Assembly: GCA_029465975.1 (NCBI GenBank)
Contig: CM055728.1
Location: 22,611,585 to 22,675,584 of the forward strand
DNA: 64,000 bases
Direction: 5' to 3'
From: Dallia pectoralis
Taxonomy: Eukaryota; Chordata; Actinopteri; Esociformes; Umbridae
In this document: one piece after another, positions 49,401-59,682 of the stretch
Layout: each line of letters opens with the position of its first letter
Position numbering within the stretch: the stretch's first letter is position 1
Position numbers and translations under genes: made by a program
The notes under the pieces: model-generated
Database searches by the model: none
What the model was told of the DNA's origin: nothing
What the model saw: the letters and a program-made list of their open reading frames with translations, nothing else

Positions 49401-49792
49401 AAATCCTCACGGTCTAAGTTGAACCAAAACACCACCGTCAAAGCCATCAGCTGTCAGAAACACAACGGAAATATGTATTCATAAGAACCCTTCCACACAA
49501 GAAACAACCAAAATCTGCGTAGTTCTCACTAAAGTCCTTGACCTATGTGAAGGTCCTCTTCCTCATTTCATTCATCATGCCTTGGGACGGGATGCATTCC
49601 CAGACACACACACACACACAAGCTAATGAGTTCTGACAACTAGAATCACAGCTTTTCCATTAGTTCTTACAGTAACCCAACACGCTGACAAAGCTGATTT
49701 ATCAGAAACAGAGAACTTACTTTCACCTGTCTTCTCCTCAATCCAACCGTCACCAGTGGATCAGTCACACGGATCTGATAACTTTTAGACAT
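31320..49792 (-). CDS. rap1gap: Rap1 GTPase-activating protein 1
   Basis: Twenty-two coding exons with consistent phases, listed 5' to 3': 49721-49792, 48409-48444, 46490-46537, 46166-46204, 45866-46057, 45113-45216, 44206-44284, 44025-44078, 43809-43892, 41574-41674, 41359-41488, 40535-40690, 39797-39868, 39601-39687, 39335-39475, 38348-38464, 36811-36888, 34937-35046, 34650-34766, 34413-34530, 34215-34329, 32203-32282, then a 9-bp coding end at 31320-31328. Total about 712 residues (human 663). Exons 2-3 encode a GoLoco motif (LFEMIEKMQGNRMDEQR) that binds Galpha-i/o/z. Exons 5-15 form the RapGAP domain; the catalytic Asn-thumb lies in HIGNDIVAIVFQ (residue about 322). The tail has RSRSQSMDA, RRSSAIGIENIQEV, KTPDSGHVSQDPKSEN, SRSSSNASSFASVVEE and GTPHKRDS. 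KRDS...TWLEDS favours RAP1GAP over RAP1GAP2. It inactivates Rap1 at membranes. Confidence 0.93.
31404..32153. repeat. 43-bp minisatellite array filling the last rap1gap intron, about 17 copies
   Basis: The unit gtggtaccagtcacagcagg plus atcacagcagtgacaataca repeats every 43 bp, with a dimorphic site (gtcacagc, gtcacaac or gtgacagc). It occupies about 86% of the 872-bp intron between the penultimate exon and the proposed terminal exon. Confidence 0.95.
32523..34204. repeat. 52-bp minisatellite array in a rap1gap intron, about 34 copies
   Basis: The unit ctctttattgtacatatacc plus ccacccacccagacccatat repeats with 44-52-bp length variants. Read on the transcribed (minus) strand, nearly every unit contains AATAAA and then a run like gggtgggtgggg. 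The array starts about 10 nt after the donor of exon 34215-34329. The 405-447-codon open frames here are artefacts. Confidence 0.95.
35287..35491. mobile_element. Short Tc1/mariner-type MITE, 205 bp
   Basis: The left end cagtgatgagcccaaacatt and right end aattttttggctcattaatg are inverted repeats (atgagcc...atgaccac opposite gtggtcat...ggctcat). TA dinucleotides flank both ends (35285-35286 and 35492-35493). There is no coding capacity. It lies in the rap1gap intron between exons 36811-36888 and 34937-35046. Confidence 0.75.
35820..36136. repeat. Polypurine tract of GAGAGCAGAGGAAAG-type repeats
   Basis: About 315 bp made almost only of A and G on the plus strand, with repeating gagcagaggaaaggagagaa blocks. 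It lies in a rap1gap intron, so the transcript there is pyrimidine-only. The 130-codon open frames on both strands are low-complexity artefacts. Confidence 0.9.
36811..36888 (-). other. rap1gap: rap1gap exon duplicating the SAIGI motif
   Basis: This 26-codon phase 0-0 exon encodes SLLVPGKSPSKYGRRGSAIG then IGTIEE. It mirrors the next exon, 34937-35046, which encodes SLIIPGKSPTRKKSG...RRSSAIGIENIQEV. The acceptor is CAG; the donor GTTTAT is weak, which suggests optional use. Both carry an RR-G/S-S site of the kind phosphorylated by basic-directed kinases. Confidence 0.8.
37030..37396. repeat. 40-bp minisatellite array, about 9 copies
   Basis: The unit gttctaactagagacacttg plus gggctcatggcacagttagt repeats every 40 bp in a rap1gap intron, about 140 bp upstream of the acceptor of exon 36811-36888. 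Confidence 0.95.
37397..38347. other. Unique rap1gap intron sequence
   Basis: Non-repetitive sequence between the 40-bp array and exon 38348-38464. No further exon was recognised. Confidence 0.45.
38465..39334. other. Unique rap1gap intron sequence
   Basis: Non-repetitive intron between exons 39335-39475 and 38348-38464. Open frames at 38592-39078 lack conservation that I recognise. Confidence 0.45.
39908..40528. repeat. About 47-bp minisatellite filling a rap1gap intron, about 13 copies
   Basis: The unit catgatgttggttgctaggt plus tagtgaataccagtagtgta, with variable TA/TG tails, repeats every 46-49 bp. It fills nearly the entire 666-bp intron between exons 40535-40690 and 39797-39868, ending about 5 bp from the donor. 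In the transcript each unit contains CACTAACCTAG, resembling a branch point followed by an AG. Confidence 0.95.
41738..41962. mobile_element. Interspersed repeat resembling a salmonid-type MITE
   Basis: Segments such as gaccaatataccgtggcgca, gggtatattggc, gaaccggttaccaaggcaac and cagccaattagcattcaggg resemble an abundant interspersed repeat I remember from salmonid genomes (paired tatattggccatatacc ends and cagccaatcagcattcaggg). Coordinates are approximate and the family identification is from memory. Confidence 0.45.
42185..42270. repeat. (CA)n microsatellite
   Basis: An uninterrupted run of about 43 CA dinucleotides in a rap1gap intron. Confidence 0.98.
42582..43494. repeat. 25-bp minisatellite, about 36 near-identical copies
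   Basis: The unit atgtatgtggccctgactgt plus gtccc repeats with almost no variation. Only the first three copies (42593-42668) differ (gagtctggccc). All three minus-strand frames are free of stops, so each reads the same 25-residue repeat in a different register, giving spurious frames of up to 366 codons. It lies in the rap1gap intron between exons 43809-43892 and 41574-41674. Confidence 0.97.
44696..44985. repeat. 23-bp minisatellite, about 12 copies
   Basis: The unit gatactgtatctgtcctgag plus aag or acg repeats every 23 bp in the rap1gap intron between exons 45113-45216 and 44206-44284. The minus-strand frame running through it is open only because of the repeat, plus the real exon at its start. 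Confidence 0.93.
46437..46474. repeat. (TG)n microsatellite
   Basis: A short TG run about 16 bp from the donor side of rap1gap exon 46490-46537. Confidence 0.9.
46575..47113. repeat. 61-bp minisatellite, about 9 copies
   Basis: The unit gagcccatgtcatcagaggt plus ccagagatgctcagtactat repeats with 59- and 61-bp forms (with or without an AG). It lies about 40 bp upstream of the acceptor of rap1gap exon 46490-46537. Confidence 0.95.
47114..48408. other. Unique rap1gap intron sequence
   Basis: About 1.3 kb of AT-rich intron without visible repeats, exons or transposon ends. Confidence 0.45.
49721..49792 (-). other. rap1gap: Candidate first coding exon of rap1gap (one N-terminal isoform)
   Basis: ATG opens MSKSYQIRVTDPLVTVGLRR and ends in RQVK with a perfect GTAAGT donor in phase 0, matching the phase-0 start of exon 48409-48444. 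Two in-frame upstream ATGs exist (49798 and 49873). No family comparison supports the peptide itself, so it could be one of several first exons; others may lie further right. Confidence 0.5.
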
Positions 49793-52255
49793 TTTCATTT
49801 TTAAGAAAAAAGAACTCAACCGGCCGTAAAGGTTTCTCGCTCCCTGGTTTGTAGATGTTACTGTTAAGTTCAAGTGTCCGATATTAGACTAGCCCATTGC
49901 CAGGCGTGTCTTTGGCTGGCCTCAGTGCTGTACTACAAAATAAACGGTCTCTCTCCGACACACCCCAGCCATGACTGAGAAGGCTCAAGGAATCATCAAT
50001 GGACGTATGTATATCCGCAGGTGTGTTTGTTGTGGGCATGTCAGTGATCCGCAGTTACAGATGGTGTCTCTTAACACTATCTCTGTCGTTCTGTAACTCC
50101 AGGAAATACAGATAGAGAGATCAGGCACTGAGTAAACGCAGCATGTGCACCCGCCGGCCATCTCTCTCTCTCTGTGTGTCTGGCAGATGGCCAGAGGTGG
50201 GGCATAGTCCAATTCCTCCGGCAGTTATAAAGTCTCCTGCTCAGACAGGTCCTTATTGCACCATCCAATCCTAACTGGAGATGTAAAGACCCCTGTATCG
50301 AGTGACCACGACATAGACTATGTTTTGGCTATTGTGTTTAAATTAGACATCGATCCGCCGACAGTGTATTTCATATAGACTTCTCTGAAGTCGTGTTTGC
50401 TTTTGTCCATTTGCCCAAACCATCAGCTGACATGCTCTGACCTATGTGTGACCGAGAGGCCGTTAACAGAAATGCAAACAGTTACGTTATTTGATTGTGT
50501 CGGGAGGGAAACATTCTACGTTTCCAGATAAACCTAGTAGGCCACGCCTTGGGACAGGTGTGGGACAGGTGTGTGCCAGCTGTTCACCCAGTCATGTCTC
50601 TTCTCGCCATCTGATTGGATGACTCAGTGATTGTGGATGAGCAATTATTGGCGCGAGGAAACGAACAGCTCAGCCACGCACCACTGCTTTAAGGCCTCTT
50701 TCCGACCTTGAGGGCAAAGAACCACCCGGTCGCTCTCGCCAAACATCAAAGCAGTGGCTCGCTACAGCCGGTTCATGATCTCCTACATCAACGACCTGCA
50801 ATGAAGGGTTCTAATTCAAGAACTTGTCGTCTCCCCTGTGGTAAACTCCCTGTTGTCAGGCCTTCTAGCTTGTGCCTGGTTGGAGAGCGGAAATAAAAGC
50901 ATTGGCGACATGACTAGATGAACGGCAGAGTGTCTTGCCACAAAACCATGATTGAACCGAGGTTTTGATTATGGGTGCCAACGCACAAAAAGAGAAACTT
51001 ACCGCACATCTGCATTCACTAGACATACATTTGACACACCAAGCTAAAAATCTAGATGTGATTTTTTAAGGCCCATATCACAAATGCCAGGCCAACACTA
51101 AAATACTAGTGCATTCTTTTAACTTTGGCAGGCGTGACTGTTGCTTGTTGTTACCTGTTTTCAAGTCCCTGCATTTGCTGCTTGAAATAAAATTGCTTTA
51201 TTGATTTTTCAAGCAATTCATGGCTTTGGAAATGAATACTTGTCTGACAAGAGTTTACATTAACCTTCAGAAGTTGTCCATGTTACCTGCTCCTCCTCAC
51301 AATCCTCTGGCCTCCATAATAAAGACCAACCTGGCTATGACTTCCTACTGGCTAGAAGTTCTGTCTATCTTCCCAGTAGCCTACTACTTGATCTGTGAAC
51401 CACTGACTTCTCATAAGTTGCAGCTAGCTAAATGTTGACAGGATCACATAAATATAAGTGGCAACAATTGTCAATTGCTTTGATAATCAGCGACAGTAAC
51501 GGTGTTTTTTCACAGCTGGACAATCATCTACCAGGCATGTTGGAATAGATTGTTGGTAACCTATTGATTATAAGACCAGGAGCATCCAGACTGACCGGAC
51601 CACATGTCCCCTGCCTGCACAACTCATATTCAATCCCCGGTCAGTGTTTGGAAGTGGCCATCTGCTGTCAACAAGGCCCACATTGCTTTGCCCTTCTGTC
51701 CCTTGACCCTGATGGTGACATGATAACATCCGACAACACTGGCAATCCAGCTGCTCTCTCTTTATTCATATTCCAGACATAGTCGTGGAAGCATAACTTG
51801 ACATTTTCTCTTTCCCTCAACTGCCAATATCCTCTTTTGAATGCCATTCTTTATATGTCACTTGTCCTATGAACTCAAGAGTATTTTACTTTGACGTGAG
51901 ATGGAGAAGTTAGCAGGTAACTCTGAAGAATGTGACCAGATTTCTGTGACAGCATATCCTGTAGACTTTCTCTGCTCCAGGGAACGTTAAGCTCTGGCCA
52001 ACTTACTTAAAAGCCCCAGGTAACTTTACTTCTATACGTAAGCCTATAGCCTGGAGCACATCAATGACAGATAACTCATTCCCTCCATTACGTCCTTTAT
52101 CAACCCTAATCAATGACTCCATCCACACTCACTTGAAAATAACTTGTATCCCTTTAAGATAACTTGAGGCTCCTGTGACATCAAAACCACAGACCAATAT
52201 AGCATTTCTTTTCCATGGCGTTTCTCTCAGTTCTCCCCAAAGCTCTCCTGTCAGG
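49793..52255. other. rap1gap upstream and intergenic sequence
   Basis: Unique sequence with a short TCTC run near 50160-50172 and an (AC)n run near 49604. The nearest 500 bp could include the promoter for the 49792 first exon, but no TATA box or other element stands out. Open frames at 50708-50896, 51220-51438 and 51564-51782 have no recognised homology. Confidence 0.4.
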
Positions 52256-52840
52256 CATTGTCTTAACACCCTGACCAACACATTGTCTTAACACCCTGAC
52301 CAACACATTGTCTTAACACCCTGACCAACACATTGTCTTAACACCCTGACCAACACATTGTCTTAACACCCTGACCAACACATTGTCTTAACACCCTGAC
52401 CAACACATTGTCTTAACACCCTGACCAACACATTGTCTTAACACCCTGACCAACACATTGTCTTAACACCCTGACCAACACATTGTCTTAACACCCTGAC
52501 CAACACATTGTCTTAACACCCTGACCAACACATTGTCTTAACACCCTGACCAACACATTGTCTTAACACCCTGACCAACACATTGTCTTAACACCCTGAC
52601 CAACACATTGTCTTAACACCCTGACCAACACATTGTCTTAACACCCTGACCAACACATTGTCTTAACACCCTGACCAACACATTGTCTTAACACCCTGAC
52701 CAACACATTGTCTTAACACCCTGACCAACACATTGTCTTAACACCCTGACCAACACATTGTCTTAACACCCTGACCAACACATTGTCTTAACACCCTGAC
52801 CAACACATTGTCTTAACACATTGACCAACACATTGTCCCC
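52256..52840. repeat. 25-bp minisatellite, about 23 near-identical copies
   Basis: The unit cattgtcttaacaccctgac plus caaca repeats without change until the last one or two copies. Both flanks are unique sequence. Confidence 0.97.
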
Positions 52841-53110
52841 TTGACACTCTCATGAGTGGGTCTCTCATTTCAGGCTCTTGGGTTGCATCTGACCTGCCAT
52901 GACACTCATCTTCATACAATCGTTTCCATGCCGATAACACCTGAATACCTTTCTGTTGTCTACCTGGCAGACATCTCCACCTGCCAGCTGAAAGTTGTCA
53001 GGGCCTCTCCATCAGGGTTGACAATTCCCCCGAGTGGAACGAACCTTGTCGTGACCCCTAAACAAACTTCTCCCTGGTTAAAGATCAAACTGGTGACATG
53101 CTCCTGCATG
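52841..53110. other. Unique spacer between two arrays
   Basis: Short non-repetitive stretch holding an 86-codon open frame (52856-53116) that has no motif I recognise. Confidence 0.45.
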
Positions 53111-56100
53111 CTCTGAACACTTTATAGAGATAACCATACTGTCTATAAATGCTCTGAACCCTTTATAGAGATAACCATACCATCTCTAAATGCTCTGAAC
53201 CCTTTATAGAGATAACCATACCATCTATAAATACCCTGAACCCTTTATAGAGATAACCATACCATCTATAAATACTCTGAACACTTTATAGAGATAACCA
53301 TACCGTCTATAAATACTCTGAAACCTTTATAGAGATAACCATACCATATATACATGCTCTGAAACCTTTATAGAGATAACCATACCATCTATAAATACTC
53401 TGAAACCTTTATAGAGATAACCATACCATATATACATGCTCTGAAACCTTTATAGAGATAACCATACCATATATACATGCTCTGAAACCTTTATAGAGAT
53501 AACCATACCATATATACATGCTCTGAAACCTTTATAGAGATAACCATACCATATATACATGCTCTGAAACCTTTATAGAGATAACCATACCATATATACA
53601 TGCTCTGAAACCTTTATAGAGATAACCATACCATATATACATGCTCTGAAACCTTTATAGAGATAACCATACCATATATACATGCTCTGAAACCTTTATA
53701 GAGATAACCATACCATATATACATGCTCTGAAACCTTTATAGAGATAACCATACCATATATACATGCTCTGAAACCTTTATAGAGATAACCATACCATCT
53801 ATAAATACTCTGAAACCTTTATAGAGATAACCATACCATATATACATGCTCTGAAACCTTTATAGAGATAACCATACCATATATACATGCTCTGAAACCT
53901 TTATAGAGATAACCATACCATATATACATGCTCTGAAACCTTTATAGAGATAACCATACCATATATACATGCTCTGAACCCTTTATAGAGATAACCATAC
54001 CATATATACATGCTCTGAAACCTTTATAGAGATAACCATACCATATATACATGCTCTGAACACTTTATAGAGATAACCATACCATCTATAAATACTCTGA
54101 AACCTTTATAGAGATAACCATACCATATATACATGCTCTGAAACCTTTATAGAGATAACCATACCATATATACATGCTCTGAAACCTTTATAGAGATAAC
54201 CATACCATCTATAAATACTCTGAAACCTTTATAGAGATAACCATACCATATATACATGCTCTGAACCCTTTATAGAGATAACCATACCATATATACATGC
54301 TCTGAACCCTTTATAGAGATAACCATACCATATATACATGCTCTGAACCCTTTATAGAGATAACCATACCATATATACATGCTCTGAACCCTTTATAGAG
54401 ATAACCATACCATATATACATGCTCTGAACCCTTTATAGAGATAACCATACCATCTATAAATGCTCTGAACCCTTTATAGAGATAACCATACCATCTATA
54501 AATACTCTGAACACTTTATAGAGATAACCATACCGTCTATAAATACTCTGAACCCTTTATAGAGATAACCATACCGTCTATAAATACTCTGAACCCTTTA
54601 TAGAGATAACCATACCATCTCTAAATGCTCTGAAACCTTTATAGAGATAACCATACCATCTCTAAATGCTCTGAAACCTTTATAGAGATAACCATACCAT
54701 CTATAAATGCTCTGAACCCTTTATAGAGATAACCATACCATATATAAATGCTCTGAAACCTTTATAGAGATAACCATACCATCTCTAAATGCTCTGAAAC
54801 CTTTATAGAGATAACCATACCATCTCTAAATGCTCTGAACCCTTTATAGAGATAACCATACCATCTCTAAATGCTCTGAAACCTTTATAGAGATAACCAT
54901 ACCATCTCTAAATGCTCTGAAACCTTTATAGAGATAACCATACCATATATACATGCTCTGAAACCTTTATAGAGATAACCATACCATATATACATGCTCT
55001 GAACCCTTTATAGAGATAACCATACCATCTATAAATACTCTGAACCCTTTATAGAGATAACCAAACCATATATACATGCTCTGAAACCTTTATAGAGATA
55101 ACCATACCATATATACATGCTCTGAAACCTTTATAGAGATAACCAAACCATATATACATGCTCTGAAACCTTTATAGAGATAACCATACCATATATACAT
55201 GCTCTGAACCCTTTATAGAGATAACCATACCATCTATAAATACTCTGAACCCTTTATAGAGATAACCATACCATATATACATGCTCTGAAACCTTTATAG
55301 AGATAACCATACCATCTATACATGCTCTGAAACCTTTATAGAGATAACCATACCATATATACATGCTCTGAAACCTTTATAGAGATAACCATACCATATA
55401 TACATGCTCTGAAACCTTTATAGAGATAACCATACCATATATACATGCTCTGAAACCTTTATAGAGATAACCATACCATATATACATGCTCTGAAACCTT
55501 TATAGAGATAACCATACCATATATACATGCTCTGAAACCTTTATAGAGATAACCATACCATATATACATGCTCTGAAACCTTTATAGAGATAACCATACC
55601 ATCTATACATGCTCTGAAACCTTTATAGAGATAACCATACCATATATACATGCTCTGAACCCTTTATAGAGATAACCATACCATCTATAAATACTCTGAA
55701 CCCTTTATAGAGATAACCATACCATATATACATGCTCTGAAACCTTTATAGAGATAACCATACCATATATACATGCTCTGAAACCTTTATAGAGATAACC
55801 ATACCATATATACATGCTCTGAAACCTTTATAGAGATAACCATACCATATATACATGCTCTGAAACCTTTATAGAGATAACCATACCATATATACATGCT
55901 CTGAAACCTTTATAGAGATAACCATACCATATATACATGCTCTGAAACCTTTATAGAGATAACCATACCATATATACATGCTCTGAAACCTTTATAGAGA
56001 TAACCATACCATATATACATGCTCTGAAACCTTTATAGAGATAACCATACCATATATACATGCTCTGAAACCTTTATAGAGATAACCATACCATATATAC

Positions 56101-57792
56101 ATGCTCTGAAACCTTTATAGAGATAACCATACCATATATACATGCTCTGAAACCTTTATAGAGATAACCATACCATCTATACATGCTCTGAAACCTTTAT
56201 AGAGATAACCATACCATATATACATGCTCTGAACCCTTTATAGAGATAACCATACCATCTATAAATACTCTGAACCCTTTATAGAGATAACCATACCATA
56301 TATACATGCTCTGAAACCTTTATAGAGATAACCATACCATATATACATGCTCTGAACCCTTTATAGAGATAACCATACCATATATACATGCTCTGAAACC
56401 TTTATAGAGATAACCATACCATATATACATGCTCTGAAACCTTTATAGAGATAACCATACCATATATACATGCTCTGAAACCTTTATAGAGATAACCATA
56501 CCATCTATAAATACTCTGAAACCTTTATAGAGATAACCATACCATATATACATGCTCTGAAACCTTTATAGAGATAACCATACCATATATACATGCTCTG
56601 AAACCTTTATAGAGATAACCATACCATATATACATGCTCTGAAACCTTTATAGAGATAACCATACCATATATACATGCTCTGAAACCTTTATAGAGATAA
56701 CCATACCATATATACATGCTCTGAAACCTTTATAGAGATAACCATACCATATATACATGCTCTGAAACCTTTATAGAGATAACCATACCATATATACATG
56801 CTCTGAAACCTTTATAGAGATAACCATACCATATATACATGCTCTGAACCCTTTATAGAGATAACCATACCATATATACATGCTCTGAACCCTTTATAGA
56901 GATAACCATACCATATATACATGCTCTGAAACCTTTATAGAGATAACCATACCATATATACATGCTCTGAACCCTTTATAGAGATAACCATACCATATAT
57001 ACATGCTCTGAAACCTTTATAGAGATAACCATACCATATATACATGCTCTGAAACCTTTATAGAGATAACCATACCATATATAAATGCTCTGAACCCTTT
57101 ATAGAGATAACCATACCATATATACATGCTCTGAAACCTTTATAGAGATAACCATACCATATATAAATACTCTGAACCCTTTATAGAGATAACCATACCA
57201 TATATACATGCTCTGAACCCTTTATAGAGATAACCATACCATCTATAAATACTCTGAACCCTTTATAGAGATAACCATACCATATATACATGCTCTGAAC
57301 CCTTTATAGAGATAACCATACCATATATACATGCTCTGAAACCTTTATAGAGATAACCATACCATATATACATGCTCTGAACCCTTTATAGAGATAACCA
57401 TACCATATATACATGCTCTGAAACCTTTATAGAGATAACCATACCATATATAAATACTCTGAACCCTTTATAGAGATAACCATACCATATATACATGCTC
57501 TGAAACCTTTATAGAGATAACCATACCATATATAAATACTCTGAACCCTTTATAGAGATAACCATACCATATATACATGCTCTGAAACCTTTATAGAGAT
57601 AACCATACCATATATACATGCTCTGAACCCTTTATAGAGATAACCATACCATATATACATGCTCTGAAACCTTTATAGAGATAACCATACCATATATAAA
57701 TGCTCTGAACCCTTTATAGAGATAACCATACCATATATACATGCTCTGAAACCTTTATAGAGATAACCATACCATATATAAATACTCTGAAC
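53111..57792. repeat. 41-bp satellite-like array, left block (about 114 copies)
   Basis: The unit ctctgaaacctttatagaga plus taaccataccatatatacatg repeats every 41 bp. Two linked variant states recur: gaaacc or gaaccc at the start, and atatatacatg or atctataaatac at the end. Near the right edge the two forms alternate as an 82-bp dimer. The last 8 bp are the target duplication of the inserted element. Confidence 0.97.
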
Positions 57793-59682
57793 CAGAGCTG
57801 TGCTCGAGACCACCTAAAGCGAGACCGAGACGAGACCGAGACCGAAGGGGGCCGAGACCGAGACGAGACCAAGACCGAAGGGGGCCGAGACCGAGACGAG
57901 ACCGAGACCGAAGGTGGCCGAGACCGAGACGAGACCGATACCAAAGGGGGCCGAGACCGAGACCAGTCATATCAACACTAAATAATATGACATGTTTTTG
58001 GTCCAATGACCAATGTAAAAAAACACTGGACCAACAGCATCAGATCATCTACTGTGTTGTCATCCTGAATTAAATGAATTTTATTAAAAGAGTATCTAGG
58101 CCTATTTATTGTCTTATGTAAACATAAAATACGAAAATAAAACCATGATTTTAAAATGCACAGGCTATGATATTAAAATTTCTAAAAATCGAATAAATGA
58201 AAATCCATCAAACTGTATGTCCTATGTTGATGTAGTAAATGCTAACACATTTTAGATCACAAGCGACTTGCAATCAAATGATTTGCGCATGATTGGCCGA
58301 TAAACAAATCTATTTATAATTATTTATCCGTCCACAGGCACGCAGCTTCAGTTGTTTGTCTGCTTGAGCAGGACACGCAAACGAACCGGTTGCACTACGC
58401 ACAGTGTTCATTATTGTTACGAGTGCACATTAGACAGCAGCAAACTAACCCGGTTGAACTGCGCACAGTGTTCATATAGATCAGACCAAAACCCTTCCAG
58501 TTTAATAAAGATCGGACCAAAACGAGTTCAGTTTCATATAGATCGGACCATAACCGTTCCAGTTTTATGCTCTTTCTGCCGTATGCCCCCCGGACTTATG
58601 TATGTCCCACGTCCTTCTGTGTGCATGAGTAATTTCATTTATCGCCCATTTGTAGTTAGCCTATTAATAATTATTGTTTATATTCGTTTAATTTCGATAC
58701 AAAACAATATTTTGTTGAAGTCTCTTGTAGGCTATATGAATACACTGTGGTTCATTCGTTATTAATTATTGAGTGCAATAGGCGCATGACACATGAATGG
58801 GGCTGTATGTATTTGGCGGAATTCGTTCTGTTTATTTAGTGAAACATATTTCTTTATAAACGTACCTCTTTTTTTGTAGTTCAACCAAGCCAATCAGACT
58901 ATTGTCTATATGTGTTCTCGTAGTATTTGTCTGTGTATCGCCCATTCAACCATTGCCATATAGGCTCAGTGAAGTGTGATCGGTGTCTGGGTACCGCAAT
59001 TAGGGTACCAACGCCCAGCGGCGTGGGATTTTGGCGACAGGAAGGCAGTTTAGGTATCAAAAACATGTAAATAGTAGTTTTATATATTGTTCGGTTTGTG
59101 ATTTTGCAATTCTGAAAACGGGACAAGGTAAAATGCACGTATTTAGGAAAAGTCATGGAAGGACGTCGGCTGTAGCTTTTCAACATTATGTATGTATTTT
59201 AATTACTAACCGCTGTGTGTTTTCGGACAAATTATTTATTTGTGCTCAATGTACTGAATATAGGCAAAACGAATATATTGGCTGATTGTGCAGACATGAT
59301 CGAGCATTTGTTTAAGATTGAAGTATTTACGTGAATGGGTGCACCCTCTAGCGACGCTGGGGGTGGGCTTTTCTTTAAAAGTAGATAGCCATTGGCGGGA
59401 TAAGCCACATCAGAAAAAAACAGTCTGACTCTGGACGAAATACAGCCAATGGAAATACAGCCTCTACATGTCATACTTAAATATTTTTCTAGAAATAATT
59501 GTGGGCGATAATTTCTACGCTGGTCTCGGCTGGTCTCGGAAGAATTTACGAGTCCTTACTGTCCGAGACCGAGTCGAGACCGAGTCCAAATGTAACCGAG
59601 ACCGAGACGAGACCGAGACCTTAAAAAAGTGGTCTCGAGACCGGTCTCGAGACCGAGACCGGTCTCGAGTACTACAGCTCTG
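57793..59682. mobile_element. Non-autonomous hAT-like element, 1,890 bp, inserted in the satellite
   Basis: The left end reads cagagctgtgctcgagacc. The right end in reverse complement reads cagagctgtagtactcgaga, giving a CAG-starting terminal inverted repeat with a 3-bp indel. The flanks are a perfect 8-bp duplication CTCTGAAC (57785-57792 and 59683-59690), as made by hAT transposases. Both subterminal regions consist of GAGACCGAGAC-type repeats (about 57816-57965, and 59560-59670 with palindromic ctcgagaccggtctcgag). The interior has small open frames (58352-58765, 59031-59285) with no transposase motif that I can recognise, plus three imperfect copies of a 31-bp gatcggaccaaaac unit (about 58474-58565). 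Confidence 0.85.

Noticed and set aside
52256..52840. CRISPR-like regular repeat array
   Set aside because: Direct tandem repeats with no spacers, in a eukaryotic genome.
52856..53116. 86-codon open frame between two arrays
   Set aside because: No motif or homology recognised, and it ends at the start of the satellite; probably chance.
58352..59285. Small cysteine-containing frames inside the hAT-like element, considered as transposase or zinc finger
   Set aside because: The spacing does not match a BED finger or the hAT catalytic or dimerisation blocks; treated as non-coding interior.
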